Shown in pieces: positions 1 to 12,685 of a stretch of DNA of 64,000 nt (the first letter of the stretch is position 1; each line of letters begins with the position of its first letter). The notes under the pieces are model-generated. The model saw nothing but the letters and a program-made list of their open reading frames with translations, was not told where the DNA came from and ran no database searches. The translations under genes were made by a program, and so were the position numbers. The DNA comes from Poronia punctata (lineage: Eukaryota; Ascomycota; Sordariomycetes; Xylariales; Xylariaceae). Where the stretch lies: positions 62,001 to 126,000 of the forward strand of contig MU401501.1 of the NCBI GenBank assembly GCA_022579005.1, written 5' to 3'.

Positions 1-3000
1 TACCGTATTCCATATAAAAGCATGGTACCGGCTCGGCTCGGGTTTTAGGTACCTCAGGACAGGGTTCCGGGTGTAAGACGTGGGGTGGCATCGAAAAGGG
101 TATGCCGGAGGGGGGAGACCAGATCTCTTTGCCCTCAAGGCAATTGATTCCTCCGGCAGGCCAAAAAGGCGTGTAAAGGTCCTATTTAAATTAATAGTAC
201 GCACCCTGATGGTAATTACATATGTAAACCTTTTCTGAGTTAGGGATGCAGGCGCTTCCAGCTTTATTACTCCCCCACGATTTTGATTCCTGGGTAACAT
301 GCTGCATTACATGTCTACCCCGCCCCACGCAAAAAAGGGGAGGTGGAATACAGGTAGACAAATACAACTACACTTCGGTAGCCTGGATCCTAGGCATATT
401 GGTATCGTGAAGTAGCCCTTTTGCGACAGGAACACGATAGAAGACTGCAAAGTAAGGATAAGGTAGAGAGATGAAATATCTACGCTAATAAAAGCCAGTG
501 GGGTAGTGCTTGCCAAACAAATGAATCTGATGTGTTCATCAAATTCAATTGCCGGCAACCACACAATACGAGCTTAACAAGGCAAGAACATATACCATAA
601 ATTAATTAGCACAACCAAAGGTTAAATCCATTGCATATAACCTAGAAATACGTTCCCCTAGTCCCTATATAATCTAATACACATATATATGATAGGTACG
701 CACAGCCCCCTCTTCTGTCTGAGTAAGCATACGTCGGTATGCAAGGCGTTGGCTAGTAAGTTACGATAAAGTTTCTCGGTACCAGGATGGGGAAAAGTGA
801 GGACCTTTCCAGACCGTCTCAGTAGACCGGGGAAGTAAACATTTGGTGTCGCAATCACGAAACCAGGGGGTTTTATGGTCTCTGGGCGATGCAGGCAACC
901 GATTCAAGGCTCCATGCATGCCGGGGAAACAAGCAGGCGCGTACCGCAGTCATACAGCACCTCCCAATAGATGTTGTTCTCTCCAGGCATACCGAATGAG
1001 CTTGTATACCTAAAGTACCTACCTACATCATTACCCATCTACTTGTAACTTAGTTGTAGGTATATATCAAGAGACCTAGACAAGTGACAAGGTCCAACTG
1101 ATGAAGGGCAACACATTTTAACTTCCTGTACTTGAAATATCATTGGGTGTTCAACAATCTTTTCATCACACTACTACAGTACTACCTCCCATATAATGGG
1201 GTATATATTATGTACACTATATGTCATGGACGGTTTCTTTGTATAAATTTGAAGCGGGGAGTAGTCCCAGTGGCTAAGGTTGTTTATTGTCCAAATTCTA
1301 CACGTACACATGCAGAACTTTCATCATACCGTACCAAGGGCATTCTGAATGTACTTTTACGCGTCTTGTCAACTACACAGTATGTCTGTAAAACACGAAA
1401 CCTAGGTCCCTACTAGAAACAGGCGGCGGGAGTACATATGGGGCTCCGTGAGAAAGCTCAAACTTTGACAGAAAACGTGCTCCTGCTAGTGGATGAGGTG
1501 ATAAGGCGGGACAGGCGTAGGGCAGTAAAATAATGAAACACATTAGGTAAAGAGAGATGATCAGTCCATGTCGCCATTATTACCCTTTCTACCTAGTAAG
1601 CCGCAAGGCACAAGGCACCCGCCTAACCTAAAATGAGACCGCTGTTGCGAACCTGATTGGAAGGAGATCAAGGGGGATAGAGTCTAGGTTAGAATGAGAA
1701 CTGGGCATATGTCGTAGCCTTTTGCACTTCTTGGCCTCTGTACAGTTTTTGCGTGTACGAATATGTAAAAATCAGCAGTGCTTGTGGTGAAATAACACGC
1801 CAACGGCCAGAAGTTTCCAGCCAATCCCATACTGCAAAAGTGACCGTGTTTGGAAGGAATGGCTGAAAATGATAGGTTTAGATATCTGGCGGTAGCTTTT
1901 TTTCTTTCTTTTTTGCACCACATGCTCACATGTATCTATATGTGTAGGTTAGGTGAATAGATGCCTGCTTACATAGTACAAACATCTCTAGTAGACCTCT
2001 ACTGTTGTTTTCTCATTCTCCCAAGTCACCGAGATGTCTGCTATTAATAGTAAGAAAGTGCAAATTCAACTAAAGTCTCACTCACATGCAAGAAAAACCA
2101 GCCAGGCGGAGACATGAATTGAATTAGGTGGAATACCTAAGATGAGGTAATGATACCTATCATATGCTGTGTCACTCTCGAATATGAATTGAAAATTTGA
2201 AAATGTATACATCATTCTTTGCAAAGGCAGAAAAGTTTAAACACACATTATGGACCGTTCCTGGAAATTAAGCTTTTCTCGAGTCCCTCTTCCGGTTTCT
2301 TTGAATAAGGAGACGCTAACTAGATTCTGTACCTCGTCTAGCCTAGACCATTTAACCCGGGCCCTCAATAAATACAACCTCATCGTCCACAACCAACAGT
2401 TTCGCGTGAATAGGACCTTGTGCTCAAGCAGGGGACCGTCATCCACAGCAGATAAGCCTTCAACCTAAAAAAAATATCAGGACGACCCACTGGCAGACAT
2501 AAAAGCTGCAAAAGTGGTAAGAACAAGAATGAAAATTTTTAGCATGGGTTTTCTCTTGCCTTTGTCACTCCCTCTATTACTCATCATTGAACAAGAAGAT
2601 TATTTGGCACCTGGTTATCACCTTTAGGTACTTGAAAATCCCTATCGCGCCTGCGCGTGCAGACAATAAATTGCTATTGGTTGATGGCTATTGAAATAAG
2701 CGTGACTGGTTTTCCTTCCACCGGCTCCGTTTTCGGCACTCCTCTCAACAACAGCACGTGTGATTTGACAAAGAGTCACACGTGTATCTAGTCTGCTCTT
2801 TTTTGATGTCCTTTTTTTTCTTTCTCATTATCTTCCTCTTTCTATGAACTGGCATTGATCCGTTGGCGCAGGATTGCCAGCGCCTGTAGCGCTCATGGAC
2901 CCAGCTTGGGAGCAGAGGAACTGCCCGACGCTATTTTCCATATCGACGTGGAAATAGTTATGGAGAGTTTGGATCAAAGGACCTGTGTGGCCCTGGCTTA

Positions 3001-4729
3001 CAGACATGGTACCTAATGAGAACATCATACGACCACTGCCGAGCGTCTATGCTTACATAGCCATCCACATGCCAATTACCTCAAGACTCAAAGTAGCAGT
3101 AGAATAAACATTGATAAACGTTAAGATACCTGGTTAGGTAGGAACATAATCTGTATATGTGCTTTTTAGGTGAGTTTCTAGGTGTAGAATATGTACATGC
3201 ATGGTCAGGCAGGCACTGTACCTTGGACTACCTACTAGGTTAGGAAGTAGGTACCCAAATACCTGTAGGTAAAGTGAGGACCTCTACCCACATTACGTGT
3301 CGCCTGCCGACGGCCCCTTAGATTAGCCCCTCTGCCCCTCTTGATTCCCACTGCCGTCGCAATGTTGACAGTACTTCTCCTGCACTGCGACTATACTCGT
3401 ATCCACGTACGTACAGGAGGAATGATACCTATACTTTTTTCTTTATCTTTGTATTGCTATCTGTGGTCCCAAACCCAAGCCCCCGAAACCACCACTATCG
3501 GAATAGCAAAAGCGGGCAGCTGGGTGTTTTCCTATTTCTACTCCTGTGTGCCTGTCTGTTTTAAGGGTCCATAAGTTTAGTTTTAGAGTAGATATATTAT
3601 CACTTTCCTGCCCTTCGTAGCTCAAGGTTATCCCTTTCCCTTTCACACATCGACCGTTCCACCTGACTCTAGTCTACGCTCTAGCCCACCTAATTGTTGC
3701 TACCCCGAGTCTCTCCCACAACGATCTCCAGTCTGTGTTATAGGGCCGGGTGATTAGCGTTCCCGGTCTTGTCGTTACTAATAACAATTGCCTGCCTTGT
3801 CATATCGCCTCTCTCTCTGCGGTGTCCCGAACGACCCGGCTACTCCCCTGACTGGCTCCCGCGCCCCGATCGCCCCAGATATCTCAGGGCAAGTCCCAGA
3901 CTAATTGCTTGGACTAGGTAGCAACCTGGCCGGACCAACTGAACCAACTGTGCTCGTACCGGCCACCGTTTCTGCCATACCATAAACAACAATTTGCATG
4001 TTGTGTGTTGGTAGTACTGTGAACTCGAGTGACCTATCGCTTGGGACTCTGTTCTGTTCCAGAAAAGAAACCGGAATTGTTTTTTTGGGTCCGGTCTGCA
4101 CAACAGCCGGCGGGGCCCCAGATTGTGTCTGTTAATATCGTCATATCACGGAATTGCACGGTGCTCAATACTCATATCACGGCATACCGCACTGCATTGT
4201 CGAAATACGTACCAGCGGTCCTCTTATATTACCAACCGGCCAACGACATTTCCCATCTCCCATAAAGTCGACTTTCCATTCATTCCTGGCTACGCCGATC
4301 TTGGACCACTACAACTCAGTCTTTGCAACTTTTATATACATTTACATAGTACGCCATATATACATGTCTTGTCCAAATCCTTCTTATTGACAATTTACCA
4401 GAGCACCCAAATCACTTTTTAGAAAGCTCTAGGTTAGAGCAACACAAAGGAATCCGACGAAACGGGATAGTTATATCTAGAGCGTCGTACTTCTCCCTTC
4501 GATATCCCCGCCATCCTCAGCACTGGAGAGCTCTGCAGGACTACCCAGACGCAACACGGCTTTGCCATTTTTCCATAGTCTAGGGACTACAGTCTAAAGG
4601 TCGAAACGGTTTTACCTCTGCTCTGTGCAACGCCCCGCTCCAGGTTTTGGGTGGGTGGACGAAAAAGTCAACTACAATTTGACCAACCAATCTTCATCCG
4701 TCTTTACTCCGCAAAAAAAAACAGCCTCA
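1..4729. other. Intergenic region, no supported gene
   Basis: About 4.7 kb with no reading frame that can be defended: the open frames are short, mostly start at GTG or TTG, and overlap on both strands. It holds scattered TAGGTA/TACCTA motifs, one TACTCGTA at 3394-3401, an inverted repeat with two CACGTG boxes at 2755-2784 followed by a pyrimidine-rich tract, and from about 3.7 kb onward pyrimidine-rich sequence that probably includes the promoter and leader of the Ecl1-type gene that begins at 4730. Confidence 0.6.
2755..2784. promoter_or_regulatory. Inverted repeat with two E-boxes (CACGTG)
   Basis: The arms CACGTGTGA (2755-2763) and TCACACGTG (2776-2784) are exact reverse complements separated by 12 bases. 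Each carries a CACGTG E-box, the site of bHLH factors such as Cbf1/Pho4 types. A pyrimidine-rich, core-promoter-like tract follows at about 2798-2843. No clear coding gene follows directly, so the regulatory role is inference. Confidence 0.35.
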
Positions 4730-5919
4730 ATGCATCACAGTCGCAGAAAATCCGGCCACGGCTCGACCAACTCATCCATGACGGACGTGCGCAAGGCTGG
4801 TAACACAACAGAATCTACCCGGCCGAGGCGGCCACAGACCTTGACCAGGAAATCCACTCCTCAAACCTTGCAAAAGTTGGGTAAGAGTTCTCGAACCCGA
4901 GAGAGGGAGTGGGAACAAGGCCAGTGGTCGGACGATGAGACGGAGACGTTCCCACAGTTTTGGTACGTTTGAAAAGCTATTTCCTATTCCCTGCCTTTCT
5001 TTTCGGGTTTGATTTTGTCCACTACGCTCCCTGGCGCTCCTACGCTCTTTGTTGGCTCCAGGGCCTGGAGCTAGAATTTCGTTTCTCGGCGCCACATTGT
5101 GGAGATTTATCATTCACTTTGGCTCGTTTCCGCATCAGCAAGGTACATGTTAGAGGCATGATTTGGTGTAAACCATGGAGGGGGGCGTCCATGCTCACTT
5201 GTTGACATCTGGGCAGCCGTATAAATTGTCATAACTACCATGTTCCTGCATTTTCATTTGCCTGAAACTCATTGAGCTGCTCGCTTACCAGACCTATAGC
5301 ATGACCTGTGAGAAGCAATTCATAGTGCAGGATGAGAGAGTCCTATATTGCTCCGAGGCGTAAGCCCTTCCCCTACTCCGGCCAATCAGGCTTTGCAACT
5401 CACTGATTCCCCGCCAGGTGTCGCAAGCACGACCAAACTTTGGCAGCATCATACGCACCAGTTTCGATGTATGGCGGTTATGGAAGCGGAAACCTGCCAT
5501 TCTATGGTGCCGAGAACCAAGAACCGCGAGATATTATCCCCCGCGCATCGCCGTCCCGTCCTAACTCGAACTACTTCTCTCCTCCCGCCACACCCACCAA
5601 CAACCAGTATCCTAAATCCGTCTCAGCACTAAGGTCGTTAAGTCGACGCCCACCAAGCCCCCCGTCCCCGGCGTCCATGAACGCCAGTGGTATCTGGCCC
5701 TTTACCCGCAGCGCCGCCACCAGCCCCAGCTCTTCATATTCGACGCCGTCCAATGTTTACTCGTCGACATACGACGGAGCCTATACCACTTCGGCTTACC
5801 ACCACAGTGCCAGTGGCGGCGTGATGACATCGGATCGGCCCCTGCCTACGAGAAACCCACCGGCTTACTCGAAGCCTAAGAGTATTGAGCTAGTGACTCC
5901 TGTGCTTGGCCATTATTAA
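4730..5919 (+). CDS. Ecl1-type zinc-binding protein (ECL1/2/3 family)
   Basis: Three exons are proposed: 4730-4962, 5300-5359 and 5418-5919, giving 264 residues. The start is the first ATG in the frame and opens a basic Ser/Thr-rich N-terminus. Splicing rebuilds a conserved block: FPQFC spans junction 1, then MTCEKQF, LYCSEA, and CRKHDQ after junction 2. Together they form a C78-x2-C81-x13-C95-x3-C99 zinc knot, the hallmark of the family named after fission yeast Ecl1-3, which extend chronological lifespan when overexpressed. The remaining C-terminal half is low-complexity Ser/Pro/Tyr-rich and probably disordered. Introns are 337 and 58 bp; the first is long for a fungus but both ends are clean (GTACGT, TATAG). 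Family assignment is firm; the role in stress or lifespan signalling is inferred from yeast. Confidence 0.85.
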
Positions 5920-7974
5920 ACAGATGATGGCTTACTTGCGTCGCGGCATGGCACAGCACAGGGTTCAGGAGTCAACTCACATGTACTCGGCGTCCCCACC
6001 ACACGTTTGGACCGATTCGCCTTCCAAGTCTAGCCTAGTTTACCCCAACTTCATCGAGAGCAACTTGTGTTAGCGTGGGGAAACACGGCTGGCGTCCTTA
6101 TCTCTGGCCCCGTTTCGACGACGCTTGATATATTAGGTGATGCGGGGCATCGCTTCGAGGACCTGAAATGGGCAACCGAATACCTATTATATCCCCATGT
6201 TGTTGGCTTTTACGGCGTCGAGATAAGCTGGGGCATTCCTCGGACGGGAACCCCAATCTTCATCCGCCGCTCTTCGTCACCATGTCAGGGCCAGGCATCG
6301 AAGGCTAGGCAAGTTTATGCCTCGTCGGATAGAGACTGGCTTTATGGAACGAGATTTTATTATTCTACCCCCAGTGCGGGTGGATACTTTGCGTCAGAGA
6401 TACCTTTGATTTTTGTTTTGCTCGAAAAAAAGAAAGAAAGATCAAGTTTAGAAGCAGAGTTAAGAGCCGTGCTCTCATACCCATGCATAAAAAAGGAAAA
6501 AGACTTGGGATTTTCTATTACGATTACGGGAATTGTTGCACAAGAGAATTGGAATCTGGAGTTATATCATGGTCGGAGGATCCCATCCCGTCAGGTTTTA
6601 CGCCAACTTCTTCAGGCACCTACCCATTTTTCCTGTTTATTATACATTGTTTTAAGGGCGTTCATAACATAAGGAGGGCAGGGATGGCAGTACCCATGAT
6701 CAACAGAAATTATATACCTTAAATTTAGTAACCGAGGGTAGGAAGACTACAACATATAAATAAATAATAAACTATGAATGGATAATCATCTCTGTTCTCG
6801 AGACACCGAGATATTCCTGAACGAATGCATTACGAGTACTAGGGTAGACAGACCCTCATACGAACCGACTTAACCCGCCGGATCCAAACATGTGCCTTCA
6901 TGTCGTCGCGGCTGGGAAGGACACTGATCTCTAAGCAAACCGAGGAGAGCCTTTCTCTACTTTTAGTTAGGAGACCTCGCGTCGGGATTGTTGGATGCGC
7001 TACGCCGCTGTGCTTTTTATATGACGTTTATACTGACAGGAGTCCATGACACCTGGATACCGGGGGTTTGCCTTTTTAAGCTTAAGATAATAAGTCCTGG
7101 CAGTATGAACTAGATAGTGAGAAAGAGGGTGGTGTGATTTTCAGGGGGAAATCTTATGCTGATTATATGGACGGATGGACGGGGTATATATCAACCCATG
7201 TAGGAATATATATTGTGACTGTTGGTTATATTGCACGTCTTGTATGTCTTGACGCTGGTCATAACACCTCAACAAGAATTGCTAGACGGTGTAGATAGAG
7301 GTAGATATTCTTAGTATCTTTTTTCTAATGTGTAGGTAGGTACGAGTATATGGGATATTGAAGGTAATCTTCTATACCTGCTTGTCAAGCCGGATGTCTA
7401 CTTCAGCTTAAAAGCCCAAGGTTTGTTATACTTGTAAATAGGTAGGTACCGGGCGGGTTGCCTGACCTGTATATACGTAGAATTTCAACCTGCTTTACTT
7501 TTAGAGATGATGAAGATGCTCTAATTTATGAGTACCTTGAGTAAGATACCTATGTCTACATCTTAACAAGTAGGCAAGTAGGGCAGGTACAGTAGCCAAT
7601 TTCATGTGGTTGCCACTGGTACCTCTTCAGCGTTGGGGAGAGACTTGGTAGTTGCACATTTCGGCTAGGTACCTCCAAGTAACAAATGCCGTGCGTACAA
7701 GTAATAAGTTGGAGTTACGATATACTGGGGCGTTGTTCTAAACAAGTTTAGCCCGCTGAAGCACCAGTGGTATCCAGCAAACATACATCTCCAGGGTAAA
7801 ATCATCAAAGTTTCAATCTCCACTATTTGAGATGATGATTTTAAGACGCGACAAGAGGCCTCGAGCCAAAACGGATGAGTTATGCAACGCCGCTATATCT
7901 AATTATTATCTTTCCCATATGCAAAAGGTTGATGGATCATTTCTTTGTAAAGCTTTCGCCCTTACGCATTCAAG
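5920..7974. other. Intergenic region, no supported gene
   Basis: About 2 kb between the Ecl1-type gene and the VPS72 gene. One long frame (about 6067-6672) opens with GTG, has no recognisable domain and follows directly on the Ecl1-type gene, so it is best read as 3' untranslated or spacer DNA. The rest is AT-leaning spacer with TAGGTA repeats and one TAGGTAGGTACGAGTA (7333-7348). The final 200 bases should hold the VPS72 promoter. Confidence 0.6.
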
Positions 7975-10592
7975 ATGGCGGATGTCGAAGACGAAGGACG
8001 GCACATGCAAGTTGATACGGAAGAACGTCACGCGTCATCATCGGATTCCAGCGATAGCGAAGATGATGTATCCGAAAGCAGAGAGGCGCCCACTAAGGTG
8101 GAATGGCTAGCAACGGGGCGCGAACGACGATCCACCGCTGGAAACCGTATGAAGTCGATGATCGCTGCAGAGGAACCGGATGACGAGCTCGAGCTTCTCT
8201 TTGCCGAAGACGGCGAAGACGCAGGCTTTACCGATGTCGAAGACGATGGATCCGATGCCCACATGTCATCTTCCGAGGACGAGGACGCACAGGAAAACAA
8301 CGATGATTTAGAAGGAGAAAAGGAGCTCGAAAAACAAGCACGCGAGAGCAGACAAGCGATGCGGAAGCGCAAGGCGCAAGAAGCAATTCCACAAAAATTC
8401 CGAAAAAAGGTCAAGATCGATACTTCTCACACAACAAGCGCCAGTGCTACGCCCACAGCCCCTAAACCAAGGCCGAAGAAGAAGTCGGAACGGATGAGCT
8501 GGCTTCCTTCACCAGCCGAAATGCCCACGAGAGCCTCGAGGCGTGAAACCACGATAGCTGGCAAGGAACAACTTCACAAACAGATGGCCGAGCGAGAAAT
8601 CAAGCGACTCAAGCAGCTAGAGGCTATGGAGCGGAAGGCGAAGAGGATGGAGGCCCTCAAGAAGCCGCCCATGACCCAGGCAGAACGCTTGGCCGAGGCG
8701 GCGTTAGTGGAAAAGAGGAATGCGAAGAGTCTGAATCGATGGGAAGAGGCGGAGAAGCAACGCGAGGAAGAACGTAAAGCCAAACTAGCTGCTCTGAGCA
8801 CACGAACGTTAGAGGGCCCCGTCGTCACATTCTGGAGCGGCGTGGGGGAATGGATAGGCGGGAAGCTAAAGCATGTCGGCAAACTAGTTACTATCGAAGA
8901 AAAGCCCACGAAGAAGAAACGGCCTCCTGCTATGGGACACGAAGGGACACCGGACACTCCTAGTCAAGCCAAACCAACCGACGGCAATATAAACACATCG
9001 CTTGATAAGGCAGTCGTGCATGAGACAAACCCCTCCATGTCAAAGGATTCCGACTTGAAGACTGGTTTGCTGGAGAAGACCCCAGCCCCAAATACTGAAA
9101 GTCCCGTGACTGCTCCTACTGCTCTGAAAATCGAGGCACATTCTGCAACTTCGGGGTTCGACCAGGAGACCCCAGCCATGCATGACGGCGCTCCAGGGGA
9201 CGCACCTGTTCTACCTCGTGCCTCCCAAGCTATGTCAGCAGGCTATGTCGGGGCCATTGCGGGCACAACAAACTCGCAAGACCAAACCGTCAGACCATTG
9301 GGGACCGGGTCACAACCGCAACCTTTGCCACCTTCCGATATAAGGCCCCCGAGTCTGAAACCTCCAGATATTCAGGTGCCTAATCCCAGTCTCTACACGA
9401 CGAGCATGTTCGCGCCGCCCCAACAATCCTCTCTAATGAAGGCTCCCGATTTAAAACCGCCACCGAACAGCTTTCTGGCCCCTCCCGTGGGCGTCTCCCA
9501 AGGTGGCTTGTCTATGCCTATGCTGGGATATCATAATCCTAGCACTTCCAGTGTTCTTGCACCCCCAAACCCCGTACAAAGACGATCGCCATTTTCCATG
9601 CCTCAAACTAACATGCAACCATATTCCCCTGTGCCTCTGGTGCCGCCATCGACAACTCAATCCCCCAACCCTGCCCAAGGCACACCTAAGCCAACAACAT
9701 CTACATCTACATCTACGCCACCAGTCACTCCGTCCCTTTCACGTAACCGACCACCAAAGCCATCCGGTGGCACGTCGAAACTTAACAGAGCGAGCGCTCA
9801 GAAGCAACAACCCAAGCAAGTTACGCCGCCAACGCCTCCTTCACCACTACCCGACGGCAAAGCAACACGCAACTGTATCATACTTCAAAACTTTAACGAG
9901 AATGCAATACAAAACAAGTCTGTGCAAAACCGCATCCTATTCAACCGAGAAATGCATAAGCTATCAAGTAAGGACCCCTCATCACCCCCATCACCCCCAT
10001 CATTGCGAGATGCTCATCATTTTTACTAGAACCTGGGCCTGTCCCTCGATGTGTGATTACAAACCAGCCAGCAAGGTACAGAGACCCAAAGACGGGCCTT
10101 CCATATCACAATGCCGCTGCCTATAAGGAAATCCAAAAACTTTATAGTGGCAAGTATAGATGGAGTAGCCTGGTAGGCGCATGGGTCGGTGGCGGGAGTT
10201 CTGCTGCCGTGGACGTCCCTGCAAGGTTTCTTGACCCAGATGCGCCTGGCCCTCCAAAAGTATCACCCGTTTCCCAGTCAGATAGCGAGAACAATGAAGC
10301 AACAGAAGATGCGGAGACCCAAGAGGTAAAACCGAACATGTCTGAGGAGCAGCCCGTAAGAGATCCGGTACTGCCCACCCCGAAACCGAGTAAAAGTGCT
10401 GCTCCCTCCAAAACAACAAGTGCAGATGACCCGCCAGATGCAGGACCTAGCACAACATACAACCCCACCGTGGTCGGAGAACCGAATATCAGTACCCAGC
10501 CATACTACGTTCCAACCACGGAGGCCACTTTTGCACTAAACACAGATTATACTCCATTTGTGGCCAGCAACAATGTCACCGGCCACGAATAA
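7975..10592 (+). CDS. VPS72: SWR1 complex subunit Vps72/YL1 (Swc2)
   Basis: Two exons, 7975-9967 and 10030-10592, joined across a 62-bp intron (GTAAGG..CTAG), give 851 residues. The N-terminal YL1 domain shows the acidic H2A.Z-binding region and the signature GRERRSTAGNRMKSM (about 48-62). A long basic coiled-coil-like stretch rich in Glu/Lys/Arg follows, then a Pro/Ser-rich linker. The YL1 C-terminal domain straddles the splice site: NCIILQNF and ILFNREMHKLSS end exon 1, and PRCVITNQPARYRDPKTGLPY opens exon 2. That continuity proves the intron. Vps72/Swc2 is the SWR1 remodeller subunit that binds the H2A.Z-H2B dimer and drives its exchange into nucleosomes. The acidic tail after the YL1_C domain is poorly conserved. 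The protein is long for the family, mainly because of the linker. Confidence 0.93.
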
Positions 10593-10866
10593 GAAGCTGG
10601 TCCCTAGGCTAGCCAATATAGTAAACGTACTGGGAGACCTAAGGGCCCCTCCACGATAGGATGAAACCACCTGAACATTGGCCATAGGGTATCATTGATG
10701 ACATCTCGACTTAGATGCAGTTGCCGGAATATGAAACAGGGAAAAAATAAAGGCAAAACCAAAACGCCTGTGCGATGACCCCTCATTTACCAGTTCTCTT
10801 GAATCCCTTTTGTGAACATGTGTCTCGTCGTCCATGAGTGAGCTTTGCTGTGCGCCTTTGCATCAC

Positions 10867-11305
10867 CTAGTTCTTTCGCTTCTTGGTCATCTTGTCGCTG
10901 TACTTGGGAAATACGATTTTGCTCGTCTTCTTCCTCTTCGTAATGCGACCCTTCTTGTTACTTGACTTGCTTGACTTGGCGCCGCTCTTAGAGGCGTCGA
11001 TGTCCATGGCAGCTATGGAGAAGTTGCGGTCAGCGTTTACTCATCCTCAATATCTCCCCACGCTCTGAACGGGCTGTTGACTTACTATCGTCAGCACCAA
11101 CAGCATTGGTCTTTGCGGTATCCTCGTCGTCCCCAACAATATTCATGACCTCGTCATCGGCGATCTCGGGCTTCGGCGCGGCAGCCAACTCGAGGAGTTT
11201 TGCGGACAAGCGTTCGTTGCGCGCCAATTCGACAGGACCGAATACATTGGCCTTGAGGCGCTGGTTGTTCGCCTTGCGCGAGCTTGCGCGGGAGCTCTTC
11301 GCCAT
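10867..11305 (-). CDS. LLPH/DUF2423-like small basic nuclear protein
   Basis: Two exons on the minus strand, 11305-11086 and 11012-10867, give 121 residues. The 73-bp intron has donor GTAAGT, branch GCTGACC and acceptor CATAG. The N-terminus MAKSSRASSRKANNQRLKAN and the following VFGPVELARNERLSAKLLEL are the fungal DUF2423 signature (budding yeast YBL028C, related to animal LLPH). The second exon supplies a Lys/Arg-rich tail ending KMTKKRKN, typical of nucleolar or pre-ribosome-associated proteins. It lies tail-to-tail with VPS72 (274 bp apart). A role in ribosome biogenesis is inferred from yeast localisation, not from catalytic motifs. Confidence 0.85.
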
Positions 11306-12685
11306 TGTTGTAGGTAGAGGCTGTCGAAGTTGGAACTTTCTGAATAGGGGATATTAGTTTTATTTCTTTTCAAGGTGTCTGGTATCTCCTACTTACAATA
11401 TTTGTTGTTGCGCTTCCGATATTGATAGCTGGATTACCTAGGTAGGTTACCTATCTATTCACTGTCTCCCAGAAACGATGTTATCTGGAGGTGGAGATTA
11501 AAAAAGATAGAAAGTTGTAGTGGGGCTTATCGGATGGAATGGTAGCGGCCCCTACACCAAAATTGTGACCTTGGTGGGGAGATTTGCAGGGCAGTCCTGG
11601 GCGGGAATATAGAAGAGCGCTAAAGTCTCGGCAGGGTTTCTGCCGCCAGACATGACTACGAGGTACAACCACTCACGCTTTTATTACATAAGATCATGTA
11701 GGTTAAGTAAGAGAGTAGGTACCTTTTATTTCGTACAGGTTGGTAAACCTAGGCGCACCTGCTTGTACCATGTACTCGTATGAGTAGGTACATATAGGTA
11801 GGTACTCCAGAATGTAAAAACCCAACAGGTACGTGTAGATGTACGTGCTGAAAAAGGTAGGCGGTGAACAATCTAGTAACTGCGTAACGCCGACGAGGAC
11901 AAGGCATCAACGACATCAACATCTTGAGAACCGTGTAGTGTCAACGGTAATAGATTTTGGCCTGTTGATTCTGTGCACCATCCTACGTATTTGTTGGCTG
12001 AAAACGGAGCGCACGCCTTGCGGAACGGTCCTCCCCAACCCGAAGGTTCGGTAATTCGAAATACTCTCTCTGCTAGGTTAGGTTGATTGATTGCCTACCT
12101 ACTTCATTCCCCTGAGACAAAAACCATTTTAGCAAACGCTATTCCCAGGTTCACACGCCAGGCCATACGTAGGTTGTTCCTATGCTTCCATCATCTCACC
12201 GCAATTTGACTTGGTTCAACATCTCTGACCTACGCTAAGACTTCAGAAAGTCGAAGAATTCAACGAACCACTACCGAAGCGAGCGATTCAATCAATACAT
12301 AACAATCTCGCCTGTCACATCAAGCCGATAAATCTGGCCGGCACCCCTATCACATACGCCTGTGCAAAATCGGCGCTCGCGGGACACAATCGTGATATTT
12401 CTCTCTGGAGAAACTTTTGGTTCTAGTCAACCCATTAAAGCGACGATACGGCGCGGCCTTGATTTCGAATTCTGCGACCTTGCTGGTACCATTGCCGTTG
12501 CTCCATTGTACCGATAACCTGCGGGCATCGACCAGTCTCAGCTCTCACAAGCTGTCGAGCGACTGGTGGTAAGACGCAGCTCTAGGCGGGACAACCCGAG
12601 CCTTCCGTATGAGGCTCAGAGGGCAGAATAGCCAACCTCGCGCAGTTCTCGTAGTAGGAGGTAGAGCTGGCGGGAGCTCGCGATA
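11306..12685. other. Divergent promoter region between DUF2423-like and SIZ/PIAS genes
   Basis: About 1.4 kb between two gene starts pointing away from each other. No supported gene. It carries TACTCGTA at 11773-11780 and TAGGTAGGTA at 11795-11804, and a GC-richer stretch from about 12300 to 12680 that is probably the leader of the downstream gene. Confidence 0.6.

Noticed and set aside
1132..1416. 94-codon open frame
   Set aside because: TTG start, no homology, composition like its surroundings.
2237..2468. Overlapping open frames of about 70 codons on both strands
   Set aside because: Opposing frames of equal length with no recognisable domain; neither can be preferred.
6067..6672. 201-codon open frame after the Ecl1-type gene
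   Set aside because: It opens with GTG, shows no known domain and lies in the likely 3' region.
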